A stretch of 64,000 nucleotides of DNA from CAIPAT01 sp041665605 (GCA_041665605.1 JBAYIO010000010.1:13669-77668), one strand, 5' to 3'; shown: positions 43,876 to 52,966, counted from the stretch's first letter. Program-made: numbers and translations. The notes: a model not told the origin generated them from the sequence alone.

Positions 43876-44997
43876 CTATTTCGCGGAATGAAGTTCGCGG
43901 CAGAGCAGTCTGGACAGAGGTTCGCTGCGGTTGAAGTATATCTGGCGCAATAATGCGATTCCGCCTTTCAGAACAAAGTTCACTCCTTCGGTGGAAATTT
44001 CTATCGGGAAAAAATCGGCTTCCGGAATAATTAAGTTTTTCTTCACAGACTGGCGTAATATTTGAATGAATTCCGTGGAAACATTTTCATGATCAAATAA
44101 CACCACCATTCGCTGCGGGGCTAAATAATTGACCATGTGCGCGAAACCTTCACCCAGTTTTTCGGCGAAGAATTTAAGCGAGGTCTGATCGAGTTCGTTC
44201 AGCGCCGTCGGGAACTTGTCTTTTTCGTATATTTTCTCAAACCAGTCATAGCAGGAGCGGTCCAGTTCGCCGGCGCCGCCGCGAAATCCCCGGAACAGGC
44301 GTCCGTCCAGGATTATCCCGCTGCCCAGGCCGATGAAGATATTTCTGCCGTTCCGCCGTCCCTGGTAGATATGCAGCGTAAGCAGGTCGCGGGTGCCGAC
44401 ACTCGAGCCGAAACAAAACTCGCCCCAGGCACCCAGCCTGGCATTATTCTCCACCAGCAGAAGCTGATCCTCTTCATCAATGCCGAATGCTTCCGCAAGT
44501 CTTTCTTTCAGCGGAAACGATTTTAATTTCCAGATGGAGGACGCGATAATCTCGCCGCGGTCAAAATCTATTTTGGAGGAAATGGCAACCATTATCCCGG
44601 AGATTTTGTATTTCGCCCGCCATTCCCGGTATTTTTCAGCCGCACCGGCGATGGCATCATCAATGTTCTCGGAAAACGGCCCGGTTTCACTGAAAATCTG
44701 ATTGCCGTTAAAATCCGTCAGCACAAAATAATTATGTTTGCTGTTGAGATAAACCATCATGAAAGCAGCAACTTGCGGGTTGAGCGTCCATAATGACCGG
44801 GGGCGGCCTTTCTGGACCGCCGGCGAGGAGGACGGCGAAACAATCAGCCCGGCATTTTTCAGCTCTTCAAAAATATTGAAAACAGAAGTGCGTTTCAGGT
44901 GGATCTGCTTTTCCACCTGAATCTGCGTGACCGTGCCGTTTCCGGCGATGCAGTCGATGATGTTTTCGGCATTCAGTAATTGTTTGTCTTTTTTCAT
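43876..44997 (-). CDS. ROK-family transcriptional regulator
   Basis: This 373-residue protein has an N-terminal winged helix (about 10-65, T-Q-I-Q-V-E-K-Q-I and K-R-T-S-V-F-N-I-F-E-E-L), then an ROK/actin-like sugar-kinase fold. The latter includes V-E-N-N-A-R-L-G-A-W-G-E and G-L-G-S-G-I-I-L-D-G-R-L-F-R-G-F-R-G-G-A-G-E. The Cys-rich zinc motif of classic ROK proteins (C-x-C-G-x-x-G-C) is missing and the catalytic Asp region is altered, so it is a regulator, not a kinase. The gene starts 5 bases past the upstream glycosidase-like gene and has no clear ribosome-binding site, which suggests coupled translation. It probably controls that gene in response to a sugar. Confidence 0.87.
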   Translation of the reverse strand: MKKDKQLLNAENIIDCIAGNGTVTQIQVEKQIHLKRTSVFNIFEELKNAGLIVSPSSSPAVQKGRPRSLWTLNPQVAAFMMVYLNSKHNYFVLTDFNGNQIFSETGPFSENIDDAIAGAAEKYREWRAKYKISGIMVAISSKIDFDRGEIIASSIWKLKSFPLKERLAEAFGIDEEDQLLLVENNARLGAWGEFCFGSSVGTRDLLTLHIYQGRRNGRNIFIGLGSGIILDGRLFRGFRGGAGELDRSCYDWFEKIYEKDKFPTALNELDQTSLKFFAEKLGEGFAHMVNYLAPQRMVVLFDHENVSTEFIQILRQSVKKNLIIPEADFFPIEISTEGVNFVLKGGIALLRQIYFNRSEPLSRLLCRELHSAK

Positions 44998-45002
44998 AAT
45001 TA

Positions 45003-47378
45003 TTATTTTATCAAAACCAGTTTTGAATAGGTTTCGGCTTTTCCGCGGCTTTTCCCCGGCGCACTGGATATCTGCGTTTTAGGGGCGTCATTCATATTGT
45101 CGGAATCTCCGACTTCAAACAGCACCTTTAACCCGTTTTTGGCGACAGCATCAAAGCTGGAGCCGAAAGCGGCATAGGGGACTTTACATTCTAAAATATA
45201 ACCGTCAGCGCTTTTTTCAAATTTGTACGTTATCTGCGCGGCCAGCGCTGATCGTTCATCTTCCGATAAATGCGCCGGCAGCCATACATAAGCATTATTG
45301 AGCGGTTTGTCAAACTCCGCCGGAGTCATTCCCGCCTGAAAAGAATCCTCCTGCCCCGGGATATTGATCCACAGTTCGACATGGTCGCGTTTCCACATGT
45401 CCCTGCCGGATTCTTTGGTCAAAATGACGTCGTCCATGATTTCCGCCCGCAAATACAGCGCATCGTGAGTATAACCGAACCAGACCGCGGCGCTCAGGTC
45501 CGCCGTGCCTTTCCAGTCTTTTCCGGAATGAATCACCTGATCCTGCCGGTTCATCAGCAATGGATACTTTTTCTGCCAGATGATTTTGCCGGTCTCCGGA
45601 TTTTCGAGCTTTTCCGCTTTGAGTTCCGGGGCGGCAATTGAAGCGATCCGGCGCGGCTTGTCGGGGAGGGTGCGGTAGGAGTCATAGTGATGTATTGCAA
45701 AACCGCCGAATCCTTTGTTATCTTTAAAATGATTATGAACCTTATTCAGCTCTTTTTCCATTTCGTCAACGCCTTCTTCATAAAAAGTGATCTCCCTGGA
45801 ACCCTGGTATTTAGTAAAGAAGTCCAGCGTTTCAGCCCCAATCAGGGCCTTTTTGCCTTTGGCGGCGGCCAGATCAACATTGTACTGCGCCGATTTTACC
45901 GTTACGCGGGCCAGATCATGATAGGACATGATGGCGAAATAATCAAAAATATCAATCGCGTGTTCCGCGACGTTGCCGGTTTTCCCGTTCCAGATGACGT
46001 ATGTCTCCGGTTTGTCCTTGTCATGGGATTCGAGAATTGCCAGGCCGTATTCAAAATCCTTCGATCCGCTCCGCGTTATCAGGTCGCGTCCTTTGGCGTG
46101 CAGTTCGATGAACTGGAGATCAATCCGTTTTTTGTTTTCCGGAGACTGATGATAGCCTTTAAAGGTTACCGGCTCCACATCGGACTGGAATCCGTCAAAC
46201 CGTTCATCTGCGGCAACCTGCTTATTGTAATCGAGAATCCGCTGTATTGCCGCCAGAAATACCGGCTGCTTTTCCGGCAGAAACGCGTCATTCCAGCCAT
46301 CCAGCCCATGAACTTTTATGCCGGCGGCGTGGGCTTTGCGCAGAAAACCTTTCAAATCCCGGAGACCCGGCTCCTCTGTGAACATTGCCGCCCGGCCGGT
46401 GTAAAAGTAAAGGACATTGATTTTTCTCAAACCGCAGAATTTGATGAGCAGGTCTGATTCCTTATCATCCAGCCCGAAATTGACATTCCATATCCACATT
46501 GCGCGGGGGCATGAATAGTCCAGTTTGATTTCGCGCATGTTGACCGGTTCCTGCGGTGCTTTAGCCGCCGCGGCGACAGCGTGGGCCGCCGGGCCGCCCG
46601 GAAATCTCAGATATTCCTTCAACATCTTTCTGCCGTGCTGTGACGGCAGATCGTCAGACTTGATTCCGGCGATGATGAATGAATATGAAGAAAGAAATAT
46701 CGTTCTGCCGTTTCCCGGATAGCATTTCACCACGGCCGCCACGCCGTCGCCGGTCTTGCGGTCGCGCTGAACCCACTCCGCCGCCGCCACGCCTCCGGCA
46801 ACCGCATCCAGTTTAAAGGCCTCTCCGGAAAAAGACGCAAACATTCCCGGTTCTTCGCCCTGCCAGAGCAATGCAAGCGGCCGGTCTGCCGGTTTCAGCG
46901 TCCTTATCCACATAAAACGATTGATGACTCCTTTGCCCAGCAGCGGGTCGCTTTGGTATTCTCCGAATTTCACGCCGGCCAGCGCCTGCAGTCTGTTCAT
47001 ATACTCGTCCGTCAGCCTGGCGCCTCTTAACACATTGCCCTGCCAGAATAAAATACCGCCGTTCCGGACATATTTTTCCGCCTTGCTCCATATCGCATCC
47101 GTCCAGGGAAAAAGAGACCAGATGAAAACAGTCTGATATCGGGCGAAATCGGCTTTGCCGGAATCAACCATTGCATCAGTTATCAATTCAACCTCAAGTT
47201 TTTCACCAGTCAGAAAGTTTTTGAATGATGCCGCCTGCTCGCTCATCCTGTCCGGGACTTCCCGGCCCGGCCGGTTCTCCGGCAGCAGAATCGCGCATTT
47301 AATGCCGGCAAAGCTCATATTGCTCAGGCCCGCCATCAGCAGTATTAAAAAGAGGGCAAGTTTATTTTGAATCTTCAT
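45003..47378 (-). CDS. Secreted TIM-barrel glycosidase-like protein with CBM9-like C-terminus
   Basis: This 791-residue protein starts at the ATG at 47378, 4 bases after AAGGAT (an ATG two codons upstream overlaps that site). It has a signal peptide over residues 1-24 (ending M-S-F-A). Residues about 25-240 resemble a glutamine-amidotransferase/ThuA-like alpha/beta domain (V-F-I-W-S-L-F-P-W, R-N-G-G-I-L-F-W-Q-G). Residues about 280-600 look like a TIM barrel (R-A-M-W-I-W-N-V-N-F, G-I-K-V-H-G-L-D-G-W, D-G-F-Q-S-D-V-E-P, Y-F-A-I-M-S-Y-H-D), with D and E placed as possible catalytic acids. Residues about 640-790 are CBM9/DOMON-like (A-L-Y-L-R-A-E-I-M-D-D-V, D-H-V-E-L-W-I-N). A sugar substrate is likely but unknown; it pairs with the ROK gene. 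Confidence 0.65.
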   Translation of the reverse strand: MKIQNKLALFLILLMAGLSNMSFAGIKCAILLPENRPGREVPDRMSEQAASFKNFLTGEKLEVELITDAMVDSGKADFARYQTVFIWSLFPWTDAIWSKAEKYVRNGGILFWQGNVLRGARLTDEYMNRLQALAGVKFGEYQSDPLLGKGVINRFMWIRTLKPADRPLALLWQGEEPGMFASFSGEAFKLDAVAGGVAAAEWVQRDRKTGDGVAAVVKCYPGNGRTIFLSSYSFIIAGIKSDDLPSQHGRKMLKEYLRFPGGPAAHAVAAAAKAPQEPVNMREIKLDYSCPRAMWIWNVNFGLDDKESDLLIKFCGLRKINVLYFYTGRAAMFTEEPGLRDLKGFLRKAHAAGIKVHGLDGWNDAFLPEKQPVFLAAIQRILDYNKQVAADERFDGFQSDVEPVTFKGYHQSPENKKRIDLQFIELHAKGRDLITRSGSKDFEYGLAILESHDKDKPETYVIWNGKTGNVAEHAIDIFDYFAIMSYHDLARVTVKSAQYNVDLAAAKGKKALIGAETLDFFTKYQGSREITFYEEGVDEMEKELNKVHNHFKDNKGFGGFAIHHYDSYRTLPDKPRRIASIAAPELKAEKLENPETGKIIWQKKYPLLMNRQDQVIHSGKDWKGTADLSAAVWFGYTHDALYLRAEIMDDVILTKESGRDMWKRDHVELWINIPGQEDSFQAGMTPAEFDKPLNNAYVWLPAHLSEDERSALAAQITYKFEKSADGYILECKVPYAAFGSSFDAVAKNGLKVLFEVGDSDNMNDAPKTQISSAPGKSRGKAETYSKLVLIK

Positions 47379-47492
47379 TGGCATCCTTTATTTTATGTCT
47401 ATTATAAAATATTTTATTCAGTTTATGAATATAATAATACTGCCTGTTTGGCTAAAAAGCAATATTTTTTGCATAAATTATTTATTTTATTG

Positions 47493-47521
47493 TTGCTTTT
47501 TTTCAAAAAATGAATTAAACT
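47493..47521 (+). promoter_or_regulatory. Candidate promoter of the second pseudopilin gene
   Basis: TTGCTT (47493-47498) and TAAACT (47516-47521) are 17 bases apart, 59 bases before the start codon. The -35 is identical to that of the GntR-type gene. Confidence 0.4.
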
Positions 47522-47580
47522 ATATACAACAGAGAAAGAGTTATACAGTCATAGTAATCTAAAAAGGAAGGAAGATAAAA

Positions 47581-48348
47581 ATGAAAAAGCGAAAAATTTT
47601 TACACTCATTGAACTCCTCGTGGTGATCGCGATCATTGCGATTTTGGCGTCTATGCTGCTGCCGTCCTTGAACAAAGCCAGACGGACAGCCAAGATCAAC
47701 GGCTGCAGAAGCAACCTGAAACAAATCGGCCTTTTCATCCAGATGTATGCGGACGATTACAAGAATTACATGCCGCCGCGTCAGCCCGGAATTGTCAACG
47801 GCGTCGCTGCCACATACAGTTGGAACGGCTTTCTGGCCCCCTACATGAATCGTGACCTGAAAGGCAAAAAGACTACCTCGTTTATTTGCCCGCTGGCTAC
47901 GCGTCAGGAGATTTCAGCCGGCAACACCGCCGGCGGACTGACCTATTCCGCTAATCCATATATCACCGGCATGGGCAATTTTAAGGTGACTGTTCCGGAT
48001 GCCAGCAATTTTCCGGCCATGCTTTTAGGCAGAATAAAGTTTCCGACGAACGTGCTTACGATCGCCGACGGCAAACAGCAGACCGCCAACGGCGGCTCCG
48101 CCGATGCGGCATTCCAGAAATATCCGTTCGCCTTTACGTGGTATATGACCAACTGGGCTGACGGCATAGTTACTCCCGCCACCATAGTCAACAACGATCT
48201 GCCCGCCGACGGGAATGCAGGCTCGCTGGGCATCCTGACACACGGGATTGATATAAAAACATGCAATTCACTGCGGGCCGACAGCCATGTTCAGGATATC
48301 AAATACAACAATTTCTGGCTCAGGGATGCGGTTCCGGTATACAGATAA
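47581..48348 (+). CDS. Pseudopilin-like protein (N-terminal methylation type)
   Basis: This 255-residue protein starts 5 bases after AAGGAAGGAAG. A short leader M-K-K-R-K-I precedes F-T-L-I-E-L-L-V-V-I-A-I-I-A-I-L-A and M-L-L-P-S-L-N-K-A-R, the same pattern as the paralogue at 19187. A C-x-S-x-L-K-Q-I-G-like segment follows the helix, as in other family members, and R-A-D-S-H-V-Q stands at the H-X9-DG-like position near the end. It is expected in the inner membrane, possibly processed by a prepilin peptidase. It stands alone between its own promoter and a terminator. No assembly ATPase or peptidase gene is near. Confidence 0.8.
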   Translation: MKKRKIFTLIELLVVIAIIAILASMLLPSLNKARRTAKINGCRSNLKQIGLFIQMYADDYKNYMPPRQPGIVNGVAATYSWNGFLAPYMNRDLKGKKTTSFICPLATRQEISAGNTAGGLTYSANPYITGMGNFKVTVPDASNFPAMLLGRIKFPTNVLTIADGKQQTANGGSADAAFQKYPFAFTWYMTNWADGIVTPATIVNNDLPADGNAGSLGILTHGIDIKTCNSLRADSHVQDIKYNNFWLRDAVPVYR

Positions 48349-48374
48349 CAGTTAGTTTAAACCACATACAATAA

Positions 48375-48405
48375 AAAACGGCGCAGCGATAAACTGCGCC
48401 GTTTT
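48375..48405. terminator. Bidirectional intrinsic terminator
   Basis: AAAACGGCGCAG and CTGCGCCGTTTT form a perfect 12-bp stem with a 7-nt loop and a T run on each strand. It separates the plus-strand pseudopilin gene from the minus-strand coiled-coil gene. Confidence 0.88.
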
Positions 48406-48422
48406 GCTTTATGGCGGAAATC

Positions 48423-49631
48423 TTACTGGGCCGCCGGCTTTTCAGCCTGGGGGGGCGTCTGTTCCGCCTGTTTTGCCTTCATCTGGTTGATGATGTCGTT
48501 CTGTTCGCCGGCGTGCTTGGTCAGGCCTTCTATCTGTTTGCTTTTTTCTTCAGTTTCGCGGGTCAACTGCTGCATTTTCTTGGCATATTCCTGGCGTTTC
48601 TGAGTGAATTCCTCTTTCAGCTTGTTAATGATGCTGTCTTTGGCGTCAATGACATTTTTCTCATTTCTGGCCAGGGCGGCTTTATACTCTTCGGACTGCT
48701 TCCGCATATCATTCTTGAGCTGTTCAATGAGGGTGGCGCGTTCGGCGGTCTCCTTGCCGAGAACTTCCAGTTTGCTGATATATTCCAGCTTTTCCTTGGC
48801 GAAATAATCTTTTATTGCGGCGAGCTCGGCGGAAGTTTTAGTGTCGGCGCTCTGGGATGCTTTTTCAATCATCGCCTTGAAGTCTTCGCGCTGCTTGTTG
48901 AGTTCCTGCTGCAGTTTTTCAATATTCTTCTGATAATCGCTGCTGTTTTTATCCAGGAGAATGCTCATGTGCTGCAGATCCTGATTCTGTTTGGCAATAA
49001 GCTGGTCACGCTGCTGGAGTTCCTTGGTGATGGAGTCGTTCTGCCGGTCGATCTTGTTGAGGATGCTGCTGTTGCCGGAGATTTTGGAATCCTGCCGCTT
49101 GAGCAGTTCGCCCGCTTTGATGGTGACGACAATGGCGGTAGCCCCCATGGCGACAATCAGCACCAGCGCCAGGATATACCAGCGCATGGTTCTGCGGGCG
49201 AATGTTTTGCTCATGTCCTTTGAGGCTTCAAGCCGCTCGGCGATGTTCTGGAGCTCTTTGCCGAGCATTCTGCCGATCTCTTCCGCCTGCTGCCTGACAA
49301 CCGGCGGCATCAGTTCCTGTTTTTCCTCCGGCTGAGCCGCGGTTTCGCCGTTTTCCGTTTCTTCCTCCGGTTGCGGCGGCGCGATTTCCGCATGAACCGG
49401 GTGGCGTTTGGCCAGTTCGGTTTCAATTTCGGGCGACGCCATGCCGGAATTGCGGAGTTCGGAAATTTCTCTCAGCACTTCGAGCGAAGTGTCGAAATAC
49501 ACTTTTCTCTTGCCGCGGGTTTCGCATTCGATGTACTGGTAAAAGCGGGTCAGCCAGTCGTTTAATGTTGTGCGCGGGACATTGAGCACTTCCGCCAGTT
49601 CCACAATTGAATAAGTCTTTTTCTCGTTCAT
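48423..49631 (-). CDS. Membrane-anchored protein: MerR-like HTH, one TM helix, long coiled coil
   Basis: This 402-residue protein has an unusual order. Residues 5-70 look like a MerR-type winged HTH: Y-S-I-V-E-L-A-E-V-L-N-V-P-R-T-T-L-N-D-W, then F-D-T-S-L-E-V-L-R-E-I. An acidic, proline-rich linker (78-112) and an amphipathic stretch lead to one membrane helix at about 151-171. The rest (175-385) is a coiled coil very rich in K, E, Q and D, ending in a Pro/Ala/Gln tail. By the positive-inside rule the HTH side is cytoplasmic and the coiled coil periplasmic. It could tether DNA to the envelope, recalling RacA, which also joins a MerR-like HTH to a coiled coil. GGAGGGTATTTAA precedes the ATG. 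Function is unknown. Confidence 0.7.
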   Translation of the reverse strand: MNEKKTYSIVELAEVLNVPRTTLNDWLTRFYQYIECETRGKRKVYFDTSLEVLREISELRNSGMASPEIETELAKRHPVHAEIAPPQPEEETENGETAAQPEEKQELMPPVVRQQAEEIGRMLGKELQNIAERLEASKDMSKTFARRTMRWYILALVLIVAMGATAIVVTIKAGELLKRQDSKISGNSSILNKIDRQNDSITKELQQRDQLIAKQNQDLQHMSILLDKNSSDYQKNIEKLQQELNKQREDFKAMIEKASQSADTKTSAELAAIKDYFAKEKLEYISKLEVLGKETAERATLIEQLKNDMRKQSEEYKAALARNEKNVIDAKDSIINKLKEEFTQKRQEYAKKMQQLTRETEEKSKQIEGLTKHAGEQNDIINQMKAKQAEQTPPQAEKPAAQ

Positions 49632-49649
49632 TTAAATACCCTCCGGGAG

Positions 49650-50630
49650 TTATTTATGTTTGTAATTAATAATGATCTGTTTAATATCTTCAATGTCTTT
49701 AACAATCTGGGTTTTCAGCATGGCGCCGTTCAGGAAGCACCTTTCCTCTCTGAGATACTGGAGCAGTTCCACTTCGATTGACGCGCCGTAAAGATTGCGG
49801 TCGAAACCGATAATATGCACTTCAAAGCGTTTATTTTTGTCTTCCGGGCGGTTGTAGGTGGGGGAAATTCCAATATTGACCGCCGCCGGATAGCGCCCGC
49901 CGTCGACAATGGCGGACGCGGCATATACGCCGTCGGGCGGCAGAATGCCGTAAGTGATTTTAAGATTCGCGGTCGGATGCGCCAGCTCCGGCCCCGCCAC
50001 ATGATAGCCTTTTTCCACGATGCCGCAAAGACTGTAGGGGCGGCCCAGCATTTCTCCGGCCTTGGCCAGCAGGCCGGAAGAGATCGCGCGGCGGATGGAG
50101 GTGCTGCTGACAATCGAGTCGCCGATGACAAGTTCATCCACCGCCTTGAAATCGAAGTGGCCCCGGTCGGCAAAATTGTGCAGGACGGAACTGCCGCCCG
50201 AGCCGCCGGCGCCGAAACGCCACTTGCTGCCGACGCAGATTCCGCGGATATTGACCTGCGATGAATGCAGGCAGTTCCTGATGAATTCCTCCGGGGACTG
50301 CGCGGCAAATTCCCGGGAAAAGGGAATCGTGACCACCGCTTTTATGCCGTACCGGTGCAGCAGTTCAATCTTTTTAAACGGCGGAACCAGCAGCGGCGGC
50401 GGATTCTCCGGATTGATGATCTCCCTGGGATGCGGGAAAAAAGTCAGCGCCGCCGGCGTGTAGTGATGTTTGTGGCTCATTGCCAGCAGGTTCTTTATCA
50501 GCAGTTGATGTCCCGTGTGGACGCCGTCAAAGACCCCGATGGCCAGACAGGCATCGCTGACGCCGTGTTCCGCCAGAGCGTCCAGCGACGGCACATCAAT
50601 TATCGTTTTGTTTTGTTCCGGAATACTCAT
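49650..50630 (-). CDS. ribF: Bifunctional riboflavin kinase / FAD synthetase
   Basis: This 326-residue protein is read from the ATG at 50630; a TTG at 50651 would add seven residues. The N-terminal nucleotidyltransferase domain has G-V-F-D-G-V-H-T-G-H with the HxGH motif and later S-S-T-S-I-R. The C-terminal flavokinase domain has L-G-R-P-Y-S-L-C-G-I-V, A-H-P-T-A-N-L and A-A-V-N-I-G-I-S-P-T-Y. It phosphorylates riboflavin to FMN and adenylates it to FAD. It follows the coiled-coil gene's start region by only 18 bases, so the two minus-strand genes are likely co-transcribed (ribF first). Confidence 0.94.
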   Translation of the reverse strand: MSIPEQNKTIIDVPSLDALAEHGVSDACLAIGVFDGVHTGHQLLIKNLLAMSHKHHYTPAALTFFPHPREIINPENPPPLLVPPFKKIELLHRYGIKAVVTIPFSREFAAQSPEEFIRNCLHSSQVNIRGICVGSKWRFGAGGSGGSSVLHNFADRGHFDFKAVDELVIGDSIVSSTSIRRAISSGLLAKAGEMLGRPYSLCGIVEKGYHVAGPELAHPTANLKITYGILPPDGVYAASAIVDGGRYPAAVNIGISPTYNRPEDKNKRFEVHIIGFDRNLYGASIEVELLQYLREERCFLNGAMLKTQIVKDIEDIKQIIINYKHK

Positions 50631-50883
50631 CCCCGGTAAAATACCTCTCAATTTTTCCGCTCAAACCGTTTTATAAAGTAAAAAGACTTTGATTTCGGCA
50701 AAAAGAAAATTATATTTCCGTATAGAAAAATCAACTGTTATTTATTCATGTACCGTGTTTTTGGGTAAAAAAAAAGATAAACAACGCAAAAAAGCGGTTT
50801 AATTTGAAGAAATGCAAATTTGTAAACGCAAGGCGTCCTGATATTTTGCGCTAAAACAATAAAATCTGGGAAGATCAGTAATA

Positions 50884-51387
50884 ATGAAAGACAATCTAAT
50901 TAAGACAGTGCTTTATCCCGGCAGTTTTGATCCGGTGACGAACGGACATCTCGACCTGATAGAAAGGGCCTGCCGTCTGTTTGACCGCGTAATCGTGGGC
51001 GTCGCCGTCAATATTGACAAAAACCCGCTGTTTTCGACTGAAGAGCGGATCGCCCTGCTGGAGAAATGCTGCTGCGATCTGCCCAACGCCAGAGTCGTGT
51101 CTTTCAACGGGCTGCTGGTTGACGCACTGACCAGATTTCAGGCGAACGCGGTGCTGCGCGGGCTGCGCGCTTTTTCCGATTTCGAATATGAACTTCAGAT
51201 GGCGCTGATGAACCGCAGCCTGAAAGAGGAGTGCGAAACCATCTTTATGATGCCGACGCCGCAAAACTCATTCGTCAGTTCGCGCATGGTCAAGGAAGTC
51301 GCCCATCTGAACGGAGATTTCGGCCAGTATGTGCCGGTACCGGTGGTGGCGGCGATTAAAAAGAAAATTGAAACGGGTTTATTATGA
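50884..51387 (+). CDS. coaD: Phosphopantetheine adenylyltransferase
   Basis: This 167-residue protein of typical length has Y-P-G-S-F-D-P-V-T-N-G-H-L-D-L-I with the [TH]xGH nucleotidyltransferase motif, L-R-G-L-R-A-F-S-D-F-E-Y-E-L-Q-M-A and F-V-S-S-R-M-V-K-E. It transfers AMP to 4'-phosphopantetheine in CoA synthesis. GGGAAGATC lies before the ATG. The stop overlaps the DUF177 start (ATGA), implying coupling. Confidence 0.96.
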   Translation: MKDNLIKTVLYPGSFDPVTNGHLDLIERACRLFDRVIVGVAVNIDKNPLFSTEERIALLEKCCCDLPNARVVSFNGLLVDALTRFQANAVLRGLRAFSDFEYELQMALMNRSLKEECETIFMMPTPQNSFVSSRMVKEVAHLNGDFGQYVPVPVVAAIKKKIETGLL

Positions 51388-51848
51388 TTAAAATCAATGT
51401 ATTGCAACTGGAGCGCCAGGAACTGGATCTTGCCGGAACGGAAGGTCCTGCATTTCTGGAAATAGAAGATACTGAACTTGTGCAGTTTAAAGACAAAGTG
51501 TCATACAAACTGCACGTTTCGCTGGTAAACAGCGGCGTTCTCGTGGCCGGATCGGTTAAAACGGCCATTCATTGCATTTGCGGACGCTGCGTGAAGGAAT
51601 TCACGCAGCCGGTCGAGAATTCCTCCATCTGCCGCTATTATGAAGATGTGACGGAGCCGGAACTGGACATTACAGAGGACATCCGGGAGGAAATGCTGAT
51701 CAGTATTCCGATTAATTATCTGTGCAGTGAAGACTGCAAAGGGATTTGCCCGCATTGCGGCATTGATTTGAATAAGAAGAAATGCAAATGCCATGAACAG
51801 AAAACCGGCAGCGACGCGTGGTCGGTCCTGGATGATCTGAAGCTCTGA
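51384..51848 (+). CDS. DUF177 (YceD-like) protein
   Basis: This 154-residue protein has the DUF177/YceD pattern: I-H-C-I-C-G-R-C-V-K-E-F in the middle, then acidic strands and a C-terminal L-C-S-E-D-C-K-G-I-C-P-H-C-G-I-D-L-N-K-K-K-C with several Cys that could bind metal. In most bacteria it precedes rpmF (ribosomal protein L32) and is linked to 23S rRNA metabolism; here rpmF does not follow and the next gene is on the other strand. It overlaps coaD by four bases. Confidence 0.88.
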   Translation: MIKINVLQLERQELDLAGTEGPAFLEIEDTELVQFKDKVSYKLHVSLVNSGVLVAGSVKTAIHCICGRCVKEFTQPVENSSICRYYEDVTEPELDITEDIREEMLISIPINYLCSEDCKGICPHCGIDLNKKKCKCHEQKTGSDAWSVLDDLKL

Positions 51849-51884
51849 TAAAGTAAAACCGCGATAAAATAATTAACGGCTGCC

Positions 51885-52697
51885 TCAGTTCAGCGCGCCG
51901 AGCGTGCTGAAAATGCAGATTACCGTCACATTGTCTTCCCCGCCGGAGATCAGCGTATCTTTCATAAACATGTCGAGCGCTTCCCGCGGGGTTTTGCTGT
52001 ACAGCAGGATTTCTTCAATTCTTTTCTCCGAGAGATGGGTGGTCAGGCCGTCAGAACAAAGAATGAAACGGTCTGTGGGGAGACGCGGAAAAATATTGAC
52101 TTCAGGTTCAACTTCCGCCGCCGGTCCCAGCGATCTGGAGATAATATGTGAAAAAGGATGTCCGGCCGCTTCATTTTCGGTAATGATCTTCCGGCGCACC
52201 AGTTCCGCCACATAACTGTGATCTTCGGTGAGCCGCTGCAGCAGGCCGTTTCTGAGAATGTACAGCCGGCTGTCGCCGGAATGACCGACAATAATTGACT
52301 GCGGGGTGAATATGGCTGCCACAATCGTCGTTCCCATCGGCTGGGGCAGTTGACGCCGGCAGTTCTCGTCATAAATCAGGGTATTGGCTTCAGTAGTTGT
52401 TTTTGTCATGAAATGCCCGGCCATGAAATCGGCGGAAAAATTTCCGGCATCGCTTTTCTTCCACGCGCAGATGAAGTGTTCGCAGCATATGGCGCTGGCA
52501 ACGTCTCCGCTCTGGTGCCCGCCGATCCCGTCGGCCACCACCGCCAGCGAATTCAGCTCTTCCGGATAGGCGATATAACAGAAACTGTCCTCATTGACTT
52601 CGCGAATCAGGCCGACGTGAGTTTCGCCCGCGACATGGAGCATGGGCTCCTCTTCAGCCGCGGATTTGGCTTTTTTCTTAAACCCGATTTTCATCAA
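51885..52697 (-). CDS. PP2C-family Ser/Thr protein phosphatase
   Basis: This 270-residue cytoplasmic phosphatase carries the PP2C metal-site motifs: L-I-R-E-V-N-E-D-S-F, V-A-D-G-I-G-G-H-Q-S-G, G-H-S-G-D-S-R-L-Y-I-L, F-I-L-C-S-D-G-L-T-T-H-L and G-G-E-D-N-V-T-V-I. All four core acidic positions are present, so it should be active with Mn2+ or Mg2+. A short basic N-terminal extension (K-I-G-F-K-K-K-A-K-S) precedes the domain. It could oppose the Hanks-type kinase at 24788 and regulate phospho-dependent FHA binding. It is convergent with the coaD-DUF177 pair and transcribed alone. Confidence 0.92.
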   Translation of the reverse strand: MMKIGFKKKAKSAAEEEPMLHVAGETHVGLIREVNEDSFCYIAYPEELNSLAVVADGIGGHQSGDVASAICCEHFICAWKKSDAGNFSADFMAGHFMTKTTTEANTLIYDENCRRQLPQPMGTTIVAAIFTPQSIIVGHSGDSRLYILRNGLLQRLTEDHSYVAELVRRKIITENEAAGHPFSHIISRSLGPAAEVEPEVNIFPRLPTDRFILCSDGLTTHLSEKRIEEILLYSKTPREALDMFMKDTLISGGEDNVTVICIFSTLGALN

Positions 52698-52966
52698 AAC
52701 CCCTTACCAATTCAGGCCGGCGGAATGAATCCGGCAGCAATATATGTTCAGCGCCATTGAGAATTAAAACTTCAAAAAGGACCGTTATTTTTTAATCCTG
52801 ATAGTGAATAATAGCATCATTTTAAAATATAGCAATAAAATTTGACAGAGTGCTTTTGAATTATGCACATATTCTGCTTATATTTCATTCATAGTCTTCC
52901 GTATGGATTGTTCTTTTGGTCAGAAAATGGAAATTCAGCATTTCTAACAAACTGAAAGGGGATATC

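Noticed and set aside
52842..52873. Consensus -35 TTGACA upstream of the EF-G2 gene
   Set aside because: No -10 element lies at 16-18 bases; the closest (CATATT) is 20 bases away, so the promoter is not called.
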